Assembly: GCA_964036665.1 (NCBI GenBank)
Contig: OZ038526.1
Coordinates: forward strand, 8,122,001-8,186,000
Origin: Gordius sp. MW1
Lineage: Eukaryota; Nematomorpha; Gordioida; Gordea; Gordiidae
Length of the DNA stretch: 64,000 nucleotides
Direction of reading: 5' to 3'
Both the position numbers and the translations under genes were made by a program. Shown piece after piece: positions 22,501-30,224 of the stretch. Within the stretch, counting starts at the first letter, position 1; each line of letters begins with the position of its first letter. The notes below the pieces were generated by a model. The model searched no databases. It had not been told where the DNA came from and saw nothing but the letters and a program-made list of their open reading frames with translations.

Positions 22501-23558
22501 GGCAGAGGGAAAAATTAAAGTCGATAATGGTGAGAGTTAAAGTGAAATAAATACATTTAAAATTAGTGGTAAAGTGAATTAATATTCTACAATAGAATAT
22601 AAACTGTAAGCTCGCCTATATTAAGGCGAGTAACAAAGATTAAAAAGAGTTACATAAAATTCTAATTAACCATACAAATGTGAATTTTAGTTTACATGCA
22701 TCAATTTTATTGTTATTGCTATATAATTTGCTTAAGGTCACCAAATTAGCGATAAGTTTGAGTGTTTCTAATATTTACCTGTAGTAGTTTCCATGTCCCT
22801 GAATGCGTGAAAACTAACATAGACGGCCGATATTGTTTTAAGTAATTTTTAAGATAATTTAAATCCAGCTTTAAATTTTCTCCGTTTTCTACATCGTTTT
22901 CTTTTTCAAGCTCGAAATAAAAGCTAGTCTCTTCTACAATAATCATATCGAAAGTTCCTGCATCTTGATGTTCTTCGAGTTGATTTCTCAAATGTTCTAC
23001 CAGCAACCTGGTGAATGTTAAAAAGGTTTTGTGCTTATCGTATACCAAGGAAAAAAATGTAACTCGGATGCCTCTGAGAAATGTAATAAGTTGCGAATGC
23101 AAGCTCAGCATTATCGGATTGGCAATTATTAATATTTTGAAACCTAAATCCTTATTGTTGCCGGACAAAGCCTTCTCTCGGAAAGTATCTAACTTAGCTA
23201 AAGTGTTGATCACTTCGGTAGAATCTCGTTTGTGTGGCCAGCGGTGTGGATCATAGTAGGGATTTGCTGATGCAGCGCGAGACCTACTATTCATTTTAAC
23301 TGGCGTAGGCTGTAAAATAGATTCAGCTTGTATAATTTTCGTCTTCCTGTGCTCTTTGTGATCTGGATCATTTTTCAATATATTCTTATTTTGGGTGTCA
23401 TCTACCCTATCGGCATATGTTAAATTAACATCGACAGGTATAAATATAATCCGGTCCTGGCTAAGAACGATTGTGCGAAGTTTTTCTGTGATCCACAATG
23501 TCTTGGATGACATTATTATGAAGAATATAACCATCATTATAAGGCTTAGACCATACAT
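1408..23558 (-). CDS. NDST: Heparan sulfate N-deacetylase/N-sulfotransferase (split gene, C-terminus outside window)
   Basis: Bifunctional Golgi type II membrane enzyme. It removes acetyl groups from GlcNAc of nascent heparan sulfate and N-sulfates the product from PAPS. Eleven minus-strand exons were placed: 22779-23558, 15009-15566, 7558-7673, 7141-7335, 6956-7084, 5867-6049, 5670-5766, 5509-5632, 5275-5455, 4114-4317 and 1408-1517. All have GT donors and AG acceptors, and phases agree wherever adjacent exons are known. Motifs seen: an N-terminal hydrophobic anchor, DIDDIFVG and WFPHAWDH (deacetylase side), GPQKTGSTAL (5'-phosphosulfate loop with the catalytic Lys), TFEETQFF, and RDPIERAYSWYQ (3'-phosphate loop). 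About 890 residues are covered; vertebrate NDST1 is about 880. One exon of roughly 130 bp between 7673 and 15009 was not found, and the C-terminal exon(s) probably lie beyond base 1. Two introns are about 7.2-7.3 kb and full of transposons. Family assignment is near certain; the exact paralogue and some boundaries are inferred. Confidence 0.93.
2085..2710 (+). pseudogene. LINE reverse-transcriptase C-terminal fragment (fossil)
   Basis: In several frames on the plus strand the segment reads like the 3' half of a non-LTR RT. It has a decayed catalytic block (WCMLYDEIVLSEE where YADDIVL is expected), VERFTYLCLMLHQEGG, VKARIQKAG, then DLINEKRLRWYGHIL and a basic GRGGPRVRRKEQVDKDIKEE end. At least three stops or frameshifts interrupt it. 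It lies in an NDST intron, antisense to the gene. Confidence 0.8.
2772..3455. mobile_element. hAT element with TAGAGCCCTGCA ends and GGGCTCGGGC-rich arms
   Basis: 684 bp. Left end TAGAGCCCTGCACGGGCC, right end TTTTGCAGGGCTCTA. The flanks GAGATGAT and GACATGAT match at 7 of 8 bases, as expected for an old hAT TSD. Both subterminal regions are rich in GGGCCGGGCTCGGGC repeats; the interior is AT-rich with no ORF. An inverted relative lies at 27511-28190. Confidence 0.8.
4114..4317 (-). CDS. NDST: NDST exon (NRCLVPGWY-like segment)
   Basis: 68 codons, phase 0. Starts HMKSKNDETAIHLTFNEIL. Contains MRCLQPGIYVEYLKHWLHFY, matching the family's NRCLVPGWYATHIERWL. It is taken to end at PSQ with donor GTATTT, because the next exon then resumes IILVDGNKL exactly as in the family. 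Reading on to the nearby stop would break the alignment. Confidence 0.9.
4670..5005. mobile_element. Old hAT element, CAGAGGTCAGA family
   Basis: Begins CAGAGACCAGAAATGCCC and ends AAATATTACCTCTT. Flanks CTTGGTAC and CTTGGCAT match at 6 of 8. The interior (CATGGCCGGGTGGACACTTA) matches the better-kept copy at 42742-43568. It is in the NDST intron between 4317 and 5275. Confidence 0.65.
5275..5455 (-). CDS. NDST: NDST exon (3'-phosphate-binding RAYSWYQ segment)
   Basis: Begins with the G that completes the Trp codon, then YLDLYKTENEV. It contains IAIDKSATYFDHP and ends ILRDPIERAYSWYQ before donor GTAAAT. The last block is the 3'-phosphate-binding motif of PAPS sulfotransferases. Read without the 53-nt intron, this stretch would look frameshifted. 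Confidence 0.94.
5509..5632 (-). CDS. NDST: NDST exon (TFEETQFF segment)
   Basis: Completes KTGSTALQWYLGMIPGV and reads TFEETQFFSGPNYFEGIDW. The Glu after TFE matches the family's sulfotransferase catalytic base. The W codon is split TG|G at donor GTGATT. The next intron is only 53 nt, the shortest in the gene. Confidence 0.92.
5670..5766 (-). CDS. NDST: NDST exon: start of sulfotransferase domain (PAPS loop)
   Basis: 32 codons plus one base. It reads NPCLNPDHFALW and ends LLIVGPQKTG, the 5'-phosphosulfate-binding loop. The glycine codon is split by the intron (G then GT). The lysine of PQKT is the family's catalytic lysine. Donor GTAATT. Confidence 0.94.
5867..6049 (-). CDS. NDST: NDST exon (MTHIPNYCHDR segment)
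   Basis: 61 codons, phase 0. VNIFMTHIPNYCHDRVAEY aligns with the family's IFMTHLSNYGNDRLGLY. It ends EDREIVWT before donor GTAAGC, the end of the deacetylase region just before the sulfotransferase domain. Confidence 0.93.
6956..7084 (-). CDS. NDST: NDST exon (VLPRQ... segment)
   Basis: 43 codons, phase 0. Begins VLPRQSLGVFSYTTNF and ends FDHILHNK before donor GTAGGC. Family members have VLPRQTCGLFTHT here. The cysteine is replaced by Leu (QSLG versus QTCG), and this could be checked against transcripts. Confidence 0.9.
7141..7335 (-). CDS. NDST: NDST exon (KHSGIYPVY segment)
   Basis: 65 codons, phase 0 at both ends. It reads RYAVSPKHSGIYPVYKNLFK and ends RGFTYMGVQ before donor GTAATG. It corresponds to the family's APHHSGVYPV block, whose histidine belongs to the deacetylase site. 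Confidence 0.92.
7558..7673 (-). CDS. NDST: NDST exon (WFPHAWDH segment)
   Basis: Reads KNKEFMWFPHAWDHRPPHDN and on to NNAQFAK. It matches the family's EFWWFPHMWSH region. Acceptor ATCAAG, donor GTAATT. It starts with two bases of a split codon, so the missing upstream exon must end in phase 1, whereas the exon at 15009 ends in phase 0. This is independent evidence that an exon is missing in between. Confidence 0.88.
7871..8247. mobile_element. hAT-type MITE (CATGGGCGTACCC family, long subfamily)
   Basis: 377 bp, ends CATGGGCGTACCCAGG and GCGTACGCCCATG, perfect 8-bp TSD TTGTTAAT (7863-7870, 8248-8255). The interior has repeated AAAATTTTCCTGAGAGC-like units and poly-G/poly-C runs. Open frames here are low-complexity artefacts. 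Related copies: 19739-19896, 46150-46382, 63597-63928. Confidence 0.88.
9415..9594 (-). pseudogene. C-terminal end of a SWIM zinc-finger/AT-hook transposon protein
   Basis: Minus-strand frame reading YSKCNCPSFFNNIFANMS, then LGWQLNLNFQPPKEAKSVPI, then GQKRKRGRPSKAKSAFIVQ and a stop. CxC followed about ten residues later by a degenerate CxH position resembles the SWIM motif (the second half is mutated to FAN). KRGRPSK is an AT-hook. The upstream frame is closed, so only the tail survives. Confidence 0.6.
9653..9735 (+). repeat. tRNA-Lys-like segment (SINE head or tRNA pseudogene)
   Basis: Contains GGGTTCGAATCTC (a B-box/T-loop match) and a loop-like AGACTCTTACTT with CTT where the Lys anticodon would be. 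The acceptor arms do not pair well, so it is not a functional tRNA. It sits inside the SWIM/AT-hook element. Confidence 0.5.
10512..11266 (-). mobile_element. hAT element with BED-type zinc finger, inserted in the Penelope 3' UTR
   Basis: 755 bp, ends CAGGTGTCGGCAACCTG and GTTGCCTACCCCTG, perfect 8-bp TSD TTATAGAG (10504-10511, 11267-11274). Copy B of the Penelope element retains the empty site with a single TTATAGAG (13494-13501 region), which proves the boundaries. Charlie-like hAT elements have similar CAGGGGTCGGCAA ends. Confidence 0.95.
10715..11059 (-). CDS. BED-like zinc-finger N-terminus of a hAT transposase (truncated)
   Basis: 114 codons: MDKCKRKRTYYSNDEWEHLY, CFVDYKGKCVCLLCNNSVAT, SNIERHFKTVHTNF. 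The CxxC then HxxxxH spacing plus the YxxVxYxGKxxCLLC context matches the DNA-binding finger of ZBED5/GTF2IRD2-type hAT transposases. The catalytic and dimerisation domains are absent, so the element could not transpose itself. Confidence 0.85.
   Translation of the reverse strand: MDKCKRKRTYYSNDEWEHLYCFVDYKGKCVCLLCNNSVATPKKSNIERHFKTVHTNFDSDYPMNSKIRRQKIISLKSSRTNQQSFFTKPLQQHKAATIASYKISHLLAKNKNYR
11294..12504 (-). CDS. Penelope-like reverse transcriptase + GIY-YIG endonuclease (5'-truncated)
   Basis: Open from about 12504 (FSLVSFDIQSLFTNIPLD, RT motif with the first catalytic Asp), through IDGTAMGSRLAPLIANIF and FYARYVDDILCIWP (YVDD catalytic pair), to a C-terminal GIY-YIG-type domain (YKISCADFNQFYVGETKRTL, AERIKEH), ending DQPGQFRNY and stop. 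Both modules are typical of EN-plus Penelope-like elements. The frame is intact over about 400 codons, but the N-terminal portion is missing, cut at the inverted junction. Confidence 0.92.
12505..13501 (+). pseudogene. Penelope-like RT/GIY-YIG, frameshifted copy
   Basis: Reads FNELESYIQSSKLFPPFCAR with YVDDILCIWP, then NFKSLRKHHPTY (frameshifted relative to copy A). The GIY-YIG block returns in another frame (YKISCADRNQFYVGETKRTL), followed by a second shift before HSAVAEHSLQNQ. The C-terminus (DQPGQFRNY) continues past copy A's stop position. Confidence 0.88.
12511..13958 (+). mobile_element. Penelope-like element, copy B (plus strand, inverted partner of copy A)
   Basis: Joined head-to-head to copy A at about 12510. 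It starts inside the RT at NELESYIQSS, so it is shorter at its 5' end than copy A. It shares the whole RT 3' part, GIY-YIG and 3' UTR with copy A and ends at the same shared point. Coding is broken by frameshifts at about 13100 and about 13290. Confidence 0.9.
15009..15566 (-). CDS. NDST: NDST exon with the DIDDIFVG deacetylase motif
   Basis: 186 codons, phase 0 at both ends. The acceptor is CACAAAG with a weak pyrimidine tract, so the 5' boundary is less certain. The donor is GTAAAT after VEDIQ. The C-terminal part (LRLWSLKLLFYDSML, then ISIDIDDIFVGQ) matches the segment that carries the deacetylase aspartates. It joins the previous exon in phase, bridging GTWKLLQ to FVNHKSL. Confidence 0.87.
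16209..16905 (+). repeat. Dispersed repeat with GGGGAGACCGGGG end, copy 1
   Basis: About 700 bp, beginning GGGGAGACCGGGGACTAAAT. It contains ATTAGCCCCTCTCCGACTAGC near 16735-16755 and extends to the motif ATATACAGCCAAAAGG. The same sequence is found inverted at 26500-27125. No ORF. Probably a non-autonomous DNA transposon; superfamily unknown. Confidence 0.65.
17090..17640 (+). pseudogene. hAT transposase C-terminal fragment (ZMYM1-like), interrupted by a MITE
   Basis: Reads VPSERIKKPKKYETFYSFES, then SLIDFKIDLYYPIIDRIIAE, LKIEFSEINCLEG, and after the MITE LNPSSPFF and LSEIINHYELKLQDAEVN. This resembles the dimerisation-domain region of ZMYM1-like hAT transposases (YYPIID.II.EL..RF). A 31-bp tandem duplication at 17238-17299 shifts the frame, and a 129-bp MITE splits it at NCLEG. 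Confidence 0.65.
17387..17515. mobile_element. hAT-type MITE (CATGGGCGTAGCC family) inside the transposase fragment
   Basis: 129 bp with ends CATGGGCGTAGCCAGC and GCTAGGCCCATG, perfect 8-bp TSD GAAGGTTT (17379-17386, 17516-17523). Removing it with one TSD copy restores LEG-LNPSSP, the expected continuation of the host transposase. Confidence 0.9.
18020..19395 (+). repeat. Complex repeat, copy A: GGGCCTTCGGCCC hairpin, purine tract, minisatellite
   Basis: Starts with a GGGCC-TTC-GGCCC hairpin, then about 75 bp of AAGGGAAGGGG-type purine tract, then TATGCAATTTATGGGCGAG, a 79-bp tandem duplication (TTGTGTCTAGTCACG at 18436 and 18515), and two copies of a hairpin GCAATAGCTCCGCTATTGC (18654, 18719). 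Tandem units carrying TTGGCCAATGGTCA and GGTCAGCAGCCAGCGGAC follow, and it closes near a B-box-like block (19260-19275) and ACTAGTTAAAT. The same order appears inverted at 32692-31260. The architecture (terminal hairpin, internal minisatellite, no long TIR) recalls Helentron/HINE elements, but this is inference. Confidence 0.65.
19739..19896. mobile_element. hAT-type MITE, long subfamily, diverged
   Basis: Ends CATGGTCGTATCCAGG and CTAGCTACGCCACTG around poly-G and poly-C runs. The flanks GTTTGACC and GTTATTAC match only partly, so the TSD is decayed or absent. Confidence 0.65.
20106..20942. mobile_element. hAT-like element at the palindrome centre
   Basis: 837 bp with ends CAGTGGCGTAGCCAAGG and TCTCTACGCCACCG next to C9 and G9 tracts. 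No direct TSD; the flanks are instead inverted copies of each other (ATGATGTAG and CTACATCAT). The interior includes a second CTGGCTACGCGCCTG end (about 20690-20704), so it may be nested. No ORF. Confidence 0.6.
21067..21435 (+). repeat. tRNA-Gln-like-headed SINE with nested MITE
   Basis: Head GGCGTAGTTGATATAGGC (A-box-like) and GAGTTCAAATCCCGC (B-box), with CTTTGAA resembling a Gln(TTG) anticodon loop. Ends do not pair, so it is not a working tRNA. It is followed by an AT-rich body with a TCGGCT...AGCCGA hairpin. It is flanked by near-duplicates ending TATAGGATATGG (up to 21066 and about 21436-21462), consistent with a long target-site duplication. Confidence 0.6.
21258..21424. mobile_element. 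hAT-type MITE, short subfamily, inside the SINE-like unit
   Basis: Ends ATGGGCGTAGCCAGAATTGG and CTGGCTACGCCCATG, with the family interior (GGGGCAATAATAATGATTT). CAAACA flanks both sides (21252-21257, 21425-21430), a partly decayed TSD. Confidence 0.8.
22285..22332. repeat. Fragment of a GGCTACGCGCCTG-ended hAT MITE
   Basis: GGCCAAGGGGGAGGATTTCC through CCCCCTGGCTACGCGCCTG. Only one end is recognisable. Same variant end as at 20690-20704. Confidence 0.5.
22779..23558 (-). CDS. NDST: NDST exon: start codon, membrane anchor, N-terminal domain
   Basis: 260 codons from ATG (MYGLSLIMM...) to GTWKLLQ, followed by donor GTAAAT, phase 0. Residues about 3-22 form one hydrophobic segment, as expected for a Golgi type II anchor. 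A low-complexity stem follows, then a domain resembling the NDST N-terminal half (a stretch starting ILIIANPIMLSLHSQL and FDMIIVEETSFYF). No other in-frame ATG lies just upstream. The N-terminal half is the least conserved part of the family, so the match is weaker than in later exons. Confidence 0.85.
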
Positions 23559-24589
23559 AAGTTTTATATCGTTGCAATGTACATAGAGACAATAGTTTCT
23601 CTTTTTTGTTGATTTGTATTTTTGATGCTGATCAGAACAAAGCAGAGTTATTTTTAATTATAAAATATATCATGAAAATTGCATTAGTCAAAACGAAATT
23701 TTGATTTAGATGTCAAAATTCAACATAAATTATAATATTATACTTTTAGTCCCAAAAACCAAAATAGTTTAGCAAAAAACTTGTTCAACAGAATGATGTA
23801 GTAAATATGAAGCAAAGTTTTTACTAATATATTAGACACTTAATTTTCTTATTATAGATTTAATTAAAAGCTAAAATTTGAGGTGGTATTTAGGGGGTTG
23901 GAAGAAAGCGTGAGGGGTTATTTTATTTCACACTTTATAACGTAATAATTTATATAATGTGATGTAAATCATAAATAAAAATTAAATTATTTATTAAAAG
24001 CATCTCATATGCGCCTTATAAAAGTATTTAAATGTGAATCTATTACTACCTTCATTTTGAGTTTCATCATCAATTAACTTAATAGGATATTTTTTTGGTC
24101 CAAACAAAAATATCAGATGTTTTGTATATAATAGGTTTATTAGGAATAGCGAAAGCAAAGGTGACTTGAATTACAATGTAAATCACAATCTATATTATTT
24201 CAACGTCGAATATAAAATAAATGGGGTTTATTATGAAATAAGAAAAGGAAATCTGAACGATTCTCAAAATATTTTTTAGATTCAATGCAAAATTCGAATA
24301 TAAATTAGAGAGTGCGTGTTATTTGGTCATAATAAACACCGTTAAATAGAAACAAACAAACGAAGATAAAATACGCCGGGCCTAGTTCGAATAATAAGGT
24401 AAATTGTATTTACAAACAACTTCGCAAATATCGGCTTAAATGTTTTTATGGCTACCTGCTTGGCTCCCCAAAACTTGTTTGCGTAGATTTAAATCAAACT
24501 GGCATTATAAAATTTTTATAACACATTTGATATTAAAATTTTAGTATATACAGGCAGCGAGTCACATCAAAACTGTAATGTCTCATCCA

Positions 24590-25409
24590 TTGGACTCAGT
24601 TCCATTGAAATTGAGTCTTAGCAGTCAAGCCCTGAGTAAAACCCAGCACCCGAACTAACTTTTTAATTGTTTCGATAGGGCCTTATAATTTTAGAACTCC
24701 CCGTTTTATACCTTGCGCCAGAATACCGCTAACCAAACTCTACCATGATAGCCCTAACTTTTCGCACCTTCTGGGGTGCTTTCCACCTGACATGCGGATT
24801 CGGGACAATAAAGAAATGGGACTACCCGCTGAGAGCATATTCCGTAGCCTATCTTTTTAAACGAACTATCTCAGGGAAACTTTTTTTTAATTAGCCATCT
24901 TCAAAAGCGATTGCGAATGTAAGATATTTCAAGTATGTTTGAATAGGAGTTTCGTTTTGATATGGGCTTCGGTCTAGGCTGCAAAATCTTATCTTCAGTC
25001 ATATGCGTGGAAGCAACCGGTACAACCCGATGGCCATCACACCTCATCCACTATAAATATAGTAAAGGTCGCAGCCCCAGGCGCAAGGTCATTATCAAAA
25101 TCATCCCCCAATATCTTAGGAAGGCCTGCTATTTTAACACTCTGAAACCTGTCGGCCTCAGCATTACCGAAAGGTAAAGACCAAAGCCGTCGGGCTTAAT
25201 CTTTGGTTCTGAGCCGAGAACTGAATCTTACCTGAGCTCCATCCACCACAGTCCAAATCTTCGTCCCATCCAACTCCTCTCCTTAACTTATTATTTGCAG
25301 AGAAACATGCGACTTTAAAACATTCCTCCCTTTCACCACGGTCTTCATACTCTTGGTGGCTACAACAATTGTCAACCTAGGCACCGAAGCTCTCGCTTAC
25401 TTAAAATGA
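24590..25409. other. GC-richer degenerate block, possibly old coding sequence, unassigned
   Basis: About 820 bp whose base composition stands out from the AT-rich flanks. All six frames have stops. Partial frames look protein-like: plus strand CDFKTFLPFTTVFILLVATT to LGTEALAYLK and stop after a TATTTGCAG acceptor (25303-25409), and minus strand SLPFGNAEADRFQSVKIAGL with FTIFIVDEV (about 25070-25190). No family is recognised. It lies about 1 kb upstream of the NDST start, so a promoter-proximal or pseudogene role is possible. Confidence 0.4.
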
Positions 25410-26499
25410 ATTGGTAAAGCTATTATTATTCTTTCAAAAAGGGGAAATGGGAATTCCTCAATTTCAACACGATTTTTAAAAACGGATTATTTCCGAGCCA
25501 TTTAATTTAAATGTGTTATAGGGAAGACCGGGGCTAGTGGTAGCCCGGGTTTACTATTATCTTTGTAATTGTTTTTTAAAATAATAATGATATATATTAA
25601 AATTTAAACCACATGCGTATTTTTAATAAGGTATAAGTAAAAAAATTTTTGTTTATAAAAAATAAAATTTAAAATTTTTATAGAGGAAAAACGATATTTC
25701 GGGGCTATTAATAGCCTTGATAAAATTTTGTATTTTGGACTGTGGTGTTTTTCCCCTTCCTTAATATGACTTAACGTTTTTTTTTTTTTTATTATTCAGT
25801 TTTTATGATGTTAATCTACGCATGTTTATGACGTTACTCTACGCCTGTTTATGATGCTACTATACGCCTGTTTATGATGAATCAACATTTTTTTTTATTA
25901 CCCCATTTACTCAGAAATTCTAGTTTTAAAAAAAACAAACATTTTTATTGCTGGAAATGTACTGATTCATAGCTTTAGCGAGAAAATCGTTTACTTTGGA
26001 AATGTGCCAAGAATAATGACGAGCCATAGTTATATATATCCCTTTTTTAAAAATGCATTGATTCTCCATTCTCCTTTTTTTTCTTTTCAAAATTTACGAT
26101 GATTGAACGTTAATTACCCATAGCACTTCTACATATTACCTTTTTTCCCCTTCTCTTTTTGAGTGAATAAATATATCCGAAAAGATGTAAAATTAGAAAG
26201 ACCATTGATTAAACCATCGCCTATAATTTTATTGCGGACATTTATATTAATAAGTAGATTTTTTTCGATAATTATGAAATTGATTAGAACACAACAAAGC
26301 CTTTTATCATTATGAAAATTAGATTATTCTTAAATAAATAAAATTCTAATTCGGACAATTAAATAAATAAATTCTTAAATTGGACTATGGAAATAAAGTG
26401 CGTTGATTTAAAAGATAAGGTAAATAAAGAAGATGGAAAGTACCAAGAGAATAAAGAAGTCTCGGAAGTTTTGTTTTATAAAAACAAAATATGGACATA

Positions 26500-27125
26500 A
26501 AATTTTTTGGCTGTATATTTAGGATTAATTTATCTGTCTTATAAAGGGATATTTTTTATATAAAAAACGTCTAATGATTAAATTTTTATTTGCAATATAA
26601 CATGTTAAATTATTAATTGTTTATAAAAATAGGGGTCGGGGCTAGTCGGAGAGGGGCTAGTCCCTGCCATTTTGCATCGTGTAGACAAATGTCAAGATTC
26701 AAAAAACAATAATTTTGCTTAATAATAATTAGTGAAATTTGGAATATTAATAGACTATTTAAAGATTTTTATCACTGCAGAATTTGTCTTTTATGGGTAC
26801 CTAAATCAGATTGTCATCTTGATGACCCTTTTTTATTTATATTATGGCATTCTCTATGTTTTTTTATAATAAAACAAGCTTTTTATTGATTTGAGTTAGC
26901 ATACACCAATATGAAGTGAAAACGTAAGAGATAATCTATCTCCCGCCAGGCATTTATTAATTTTTTGGAATTTTTTTTTTATTAAAATTTAATTTGTGAG
27001 AAAACTGTTAATTCTTTCAGTCCGAATTTTTTCCTATAGTAAAAATAGACCTTAAAATTACGTTCCAACAAAAAAAATTGAAAAAATAATTTTTAGTTTT
27101 TTTAAAAAGCTATCACCGGTCTCCC
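26500..27125 (-). repeat. Dispersed GGGGAGACCGGGG repeat, copy 2 (inverted)
   Basis: Reverse complement of 16209-16905. It ends in ACCGGTCTCCC at 27125 and carries GCTAGTCGGAGAGGGGCTAG at about 26640-26660. A related start, GGGAAGACCGGGGCTAGTGG, occurs at 25521, so a second truncated member may abut it. Confidence 0.65.
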
Positions 27126-27510
27126 TTAATATTAGTAGTCAGTTTGTTATTTTTTATGTACACTAATAAAATGATACTACATTAAAAAATCAAAAAATCG
27201 ATTTTTTGTTATTTACAATATTAATTAAGTAAGCCATTATGGTTAATCCATTTAAAGGCTAGTTTTAACAATATTAAATCACACTCGGGATGATGTTTTG
27301 TAAAAAATACAATAAAAAGCTGATGATGAGTTTTAATAACGTGTTGCAATGCAACAACCATCTTCGTTTTAGTAAAATTCCACTATCTAGGAATTTAGCG
27401 TCCTAGGTAAATTCGTATAAAATTTCATAATTTTAAATGAAAGGTATTGATAACTAAGTGAGCTTAATCTTTGCTCTCTAGTCTTTTTACGCCGGTTTTC
27501 ACCCCTGCTT

Positions 27511-28190
27511 AGAGCCTTGCAAAATGTTTTTCGGCCCGAGCCCAGCCCAAGCCCGACTTCTTAATATTTATTTTGCCCGAGCCCGGCTCATGCCCGAAGG
27601 ACTTTTTTTATTTTTGGCCCAACATGCGCCCGACCCGATTTTTCAAATAAAATTTTTCAAAAATTCTATTTTTGAAAATTATTTAACATCTATGCATTAG
27701 ATTGTTATTACTCGTAATTTACAATTTGGATAAGTATGTATCATTTTCACTCGTTACAATTTATTCAGCTAATAATTTAAACTAAAAATCTAACGTTATA
27801 AAATATATTTTTAACAGTTTTAATAAAAAAACTTTTTGAATATGTACCCATCTTATTTCTAAAGTTCTAACAGTTACTGTGAATCTATTTAACTAGAATA
27901 AGATTTAAAATACAGATCAGTTATATTATAATAGACAGGGGAATAAAGCTGAAGTTTGGAAGCTATATTTACGCTGTGCTAAGATAATTTATTTAATATC
28001 GAGTTGAGTTTATTTAAATCACATTTAATAAAAGATTAATATGTCTTAGTTCAATTCCGGCCGGGCTCAGGCCTCGGATCGGGTCGCCTCATCAGGCCCG
28101 ACCGAGCCCGAGGCCCGATTATTTTAACAATTCTGCCCGAGCCCCGTCCGAAACCGTTGAAAAAATATTTCGGGCAAATTTTAAAATCTC
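27511..28190. mobile_element. hAT element, TAGAGCCCTGCA family, inverted relative of 2772-3455
   Basis: Starts TAGAGCCTTGCAAAATG. GGCCCGAGCCC-type repeats flank an AT-rich core that matches the 2772 element in reverse order (TAATGCATTTTATATTTAGA region). The far end is decayed (AAATCTCTG). No clear TSD. Confidence 0.65.
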
Positions 28191-29074
28191 TGTTGACTAT
28201 GAGGAGAGCATACTATGTTAAAAAAATATTGGGCATACCGGGAGCAGGTGGGGTAAAGGAAAAACAAAAATTATGAGTGCCAGATTTCGCCTCTGGCTGC
28301 AGTAGTATGATATAGTCTATCAATAAATATGACACGAATCATATTGAAATGCATAATACCAACCACATTTAGGAATCCTTAATTGACTCTTCCATCATTT
28401 ATATTTTACCATGGACTTAGCCACTATCAATAAGAAGCAAAAAATACTTTAGGGTGTGTCTTAATAAGCGACATAACTTTCGGCGCCCCAAATAATTTTT
28501 TGTTTAAATACGGTCTTTATGTTTTATGAATTTAACTAGATTAATTACCATATCAGTTTATGTAATTAGGTTAATCAAAGCTGACGCGCGCGCGAATGTT
28601 CGGGTCGGGCTTGATGTGCCACTATAACTTAAGATCCAAGCCCGGCTATTAAACCCAATATAGTTAACCATCTAAAAATATTTTTTAATAAATCCAGAAT
28701 ATAAGATAAATATCTCTTTACATATAAGATTCCAACCCTTCCTACCTATGTAATCATTTTTGGATCAAAATTGTAAATTTTATGCTTACATGGTATATCA
28801 TACATATATTGTCCTTAATGAATAATCTAAGTAACTTTGAAAAAATTATTTGCTTTAGCCGTTAAATAAAAATTTATAAGTTAGATTATCAGATTAAAAG
28901 ATCAATTGACTAAATTTTAACGAGAGAAATTGAATAATTGACTCATTTTAGTCTTATTTAAAATTATTAATAAGTAGCAATCAATTTAAATTAATTGCAT
29001 TTTTATTAAATGGTAAGATATAGTTCAAATTTATAATTTGACTATAAACAAAAGAAAACAAAAACGTGGGGACC

Positions 29075-29173
29075 TTGTGCTCAGGCCTCGTTTCGGGCTC
29101 GATTAAATTAAAAATTGAAATTTGCGCTCGGGTGGGGCTCGGATCGGTAAATTTTTATTTTGCGGGGCTCTAA
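29075..29173. repeat. Partial end of a TAGAGCCCTGCA-family hAT element
   Basis: Ends TTTTATTTTGCGGGGCTCTA, preceded by GCTCGGGTGGGGCTCGGATCG. A matching GGGTCGGGCTTGATG stretch at about 28600 may be its other side. TSD not seen. Confidence 0.5.
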
Positions 29174-30145
29174 CAGTCGCCAAACCTATAGCTTTGATAA
29201 CAAAATTTTGCGTGCCATTTAATAGATAGTTTAAACTTAATATGGAATAATTTAAATTATGTTAATGCACATTCTTCGAATTAAATTTTATATATCTGTT
29301 CGGTAAGTTATTGAAGTTCAAATATTAGCTTACCTTGTGATAATGCATGATGGAACTCGAATGTACAAAAATAATTAATATATTAATAAGGGTTTCAATT
29401 TGATGTTTGCTTAAGGAAGGAATGGCGAAAGGCGTACAAAAATAGGAACAAATATAGTTTATTTAAGGGACACTATGAACGAAAAATTAAACAAACAAAG
29501 ATAGTAAGAGGCATTTTTGACCCAAATACATTCAATTAGGACAAGCTTAGCTAAATTAAAATCAAAATGTAGGAGTGTTAGAAACTTGCAATCAAAATGT
29601 CTGAGAGCACAACGATCATCAAGACACATCGGGCTTTCATTAGAATACAAATATGACATGCATAAATGTAATTATTATTAAAACAGAGGTTGCCATATTC
29701 TAAAGAAATTAAAGACCCAAACCTGAACCAACACCAAATGTGTTCCTAAATCCTAACCTGGCAGAATAATGTTAAAATTTCAATTCCAGCCCATATCCGA
29801 CCCAGTTTAAAATTTATCTATAATTACATCGTTGTTGCGTTTATTGATTTTTAAAACTCGCATTTTAACCGCATCTTTTGTCCATTTAATCATTGATGCT
29901 TAAATTTCATTTAGTTATTTTCGACTCGCCGGCAATTTTACTATAAATTATACAACAATTTAGACACACATGGAGTCGGCCTATGCATTTCATTTGGCAA
30001 AATTATAGTTTTTAAATTATGTAATAGTTTTGAAGTAATTCTTCCAATTAAATTAAATAAAAGAGTTATTAAAATTTTAGATTGATAGTTAGACAAACTA
30101 TAGAAACCGCTAAATTTTATTGCGCCGGCCCATAAGCCTGCCCAT

Positions 30146-30190
30146 AGGCGTAGCCAGGATTGCCTCAAGAGAGGGGGGGGGGTTTCAAAA
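30146..30190. repeat. Truncated hAT MITE end
   Basis: CATAGGCGTAGCCAGGATTG followed by a G10 tract. Only the left end is present; it runs into the minisatellite block. Confidence 0.55.
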
Positions 30191-30224
30191 AACTTTGATA
30201 AATATATTATTAAACAAAATATTA

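Noticed and set aside
24812..24841. GACTACCCGCTGAGAGCATAT resembles the start of 28S rRNA
   Set aside because: Similarity is limited to about 20 bases and neighbouring sequence does not follow rRNA.
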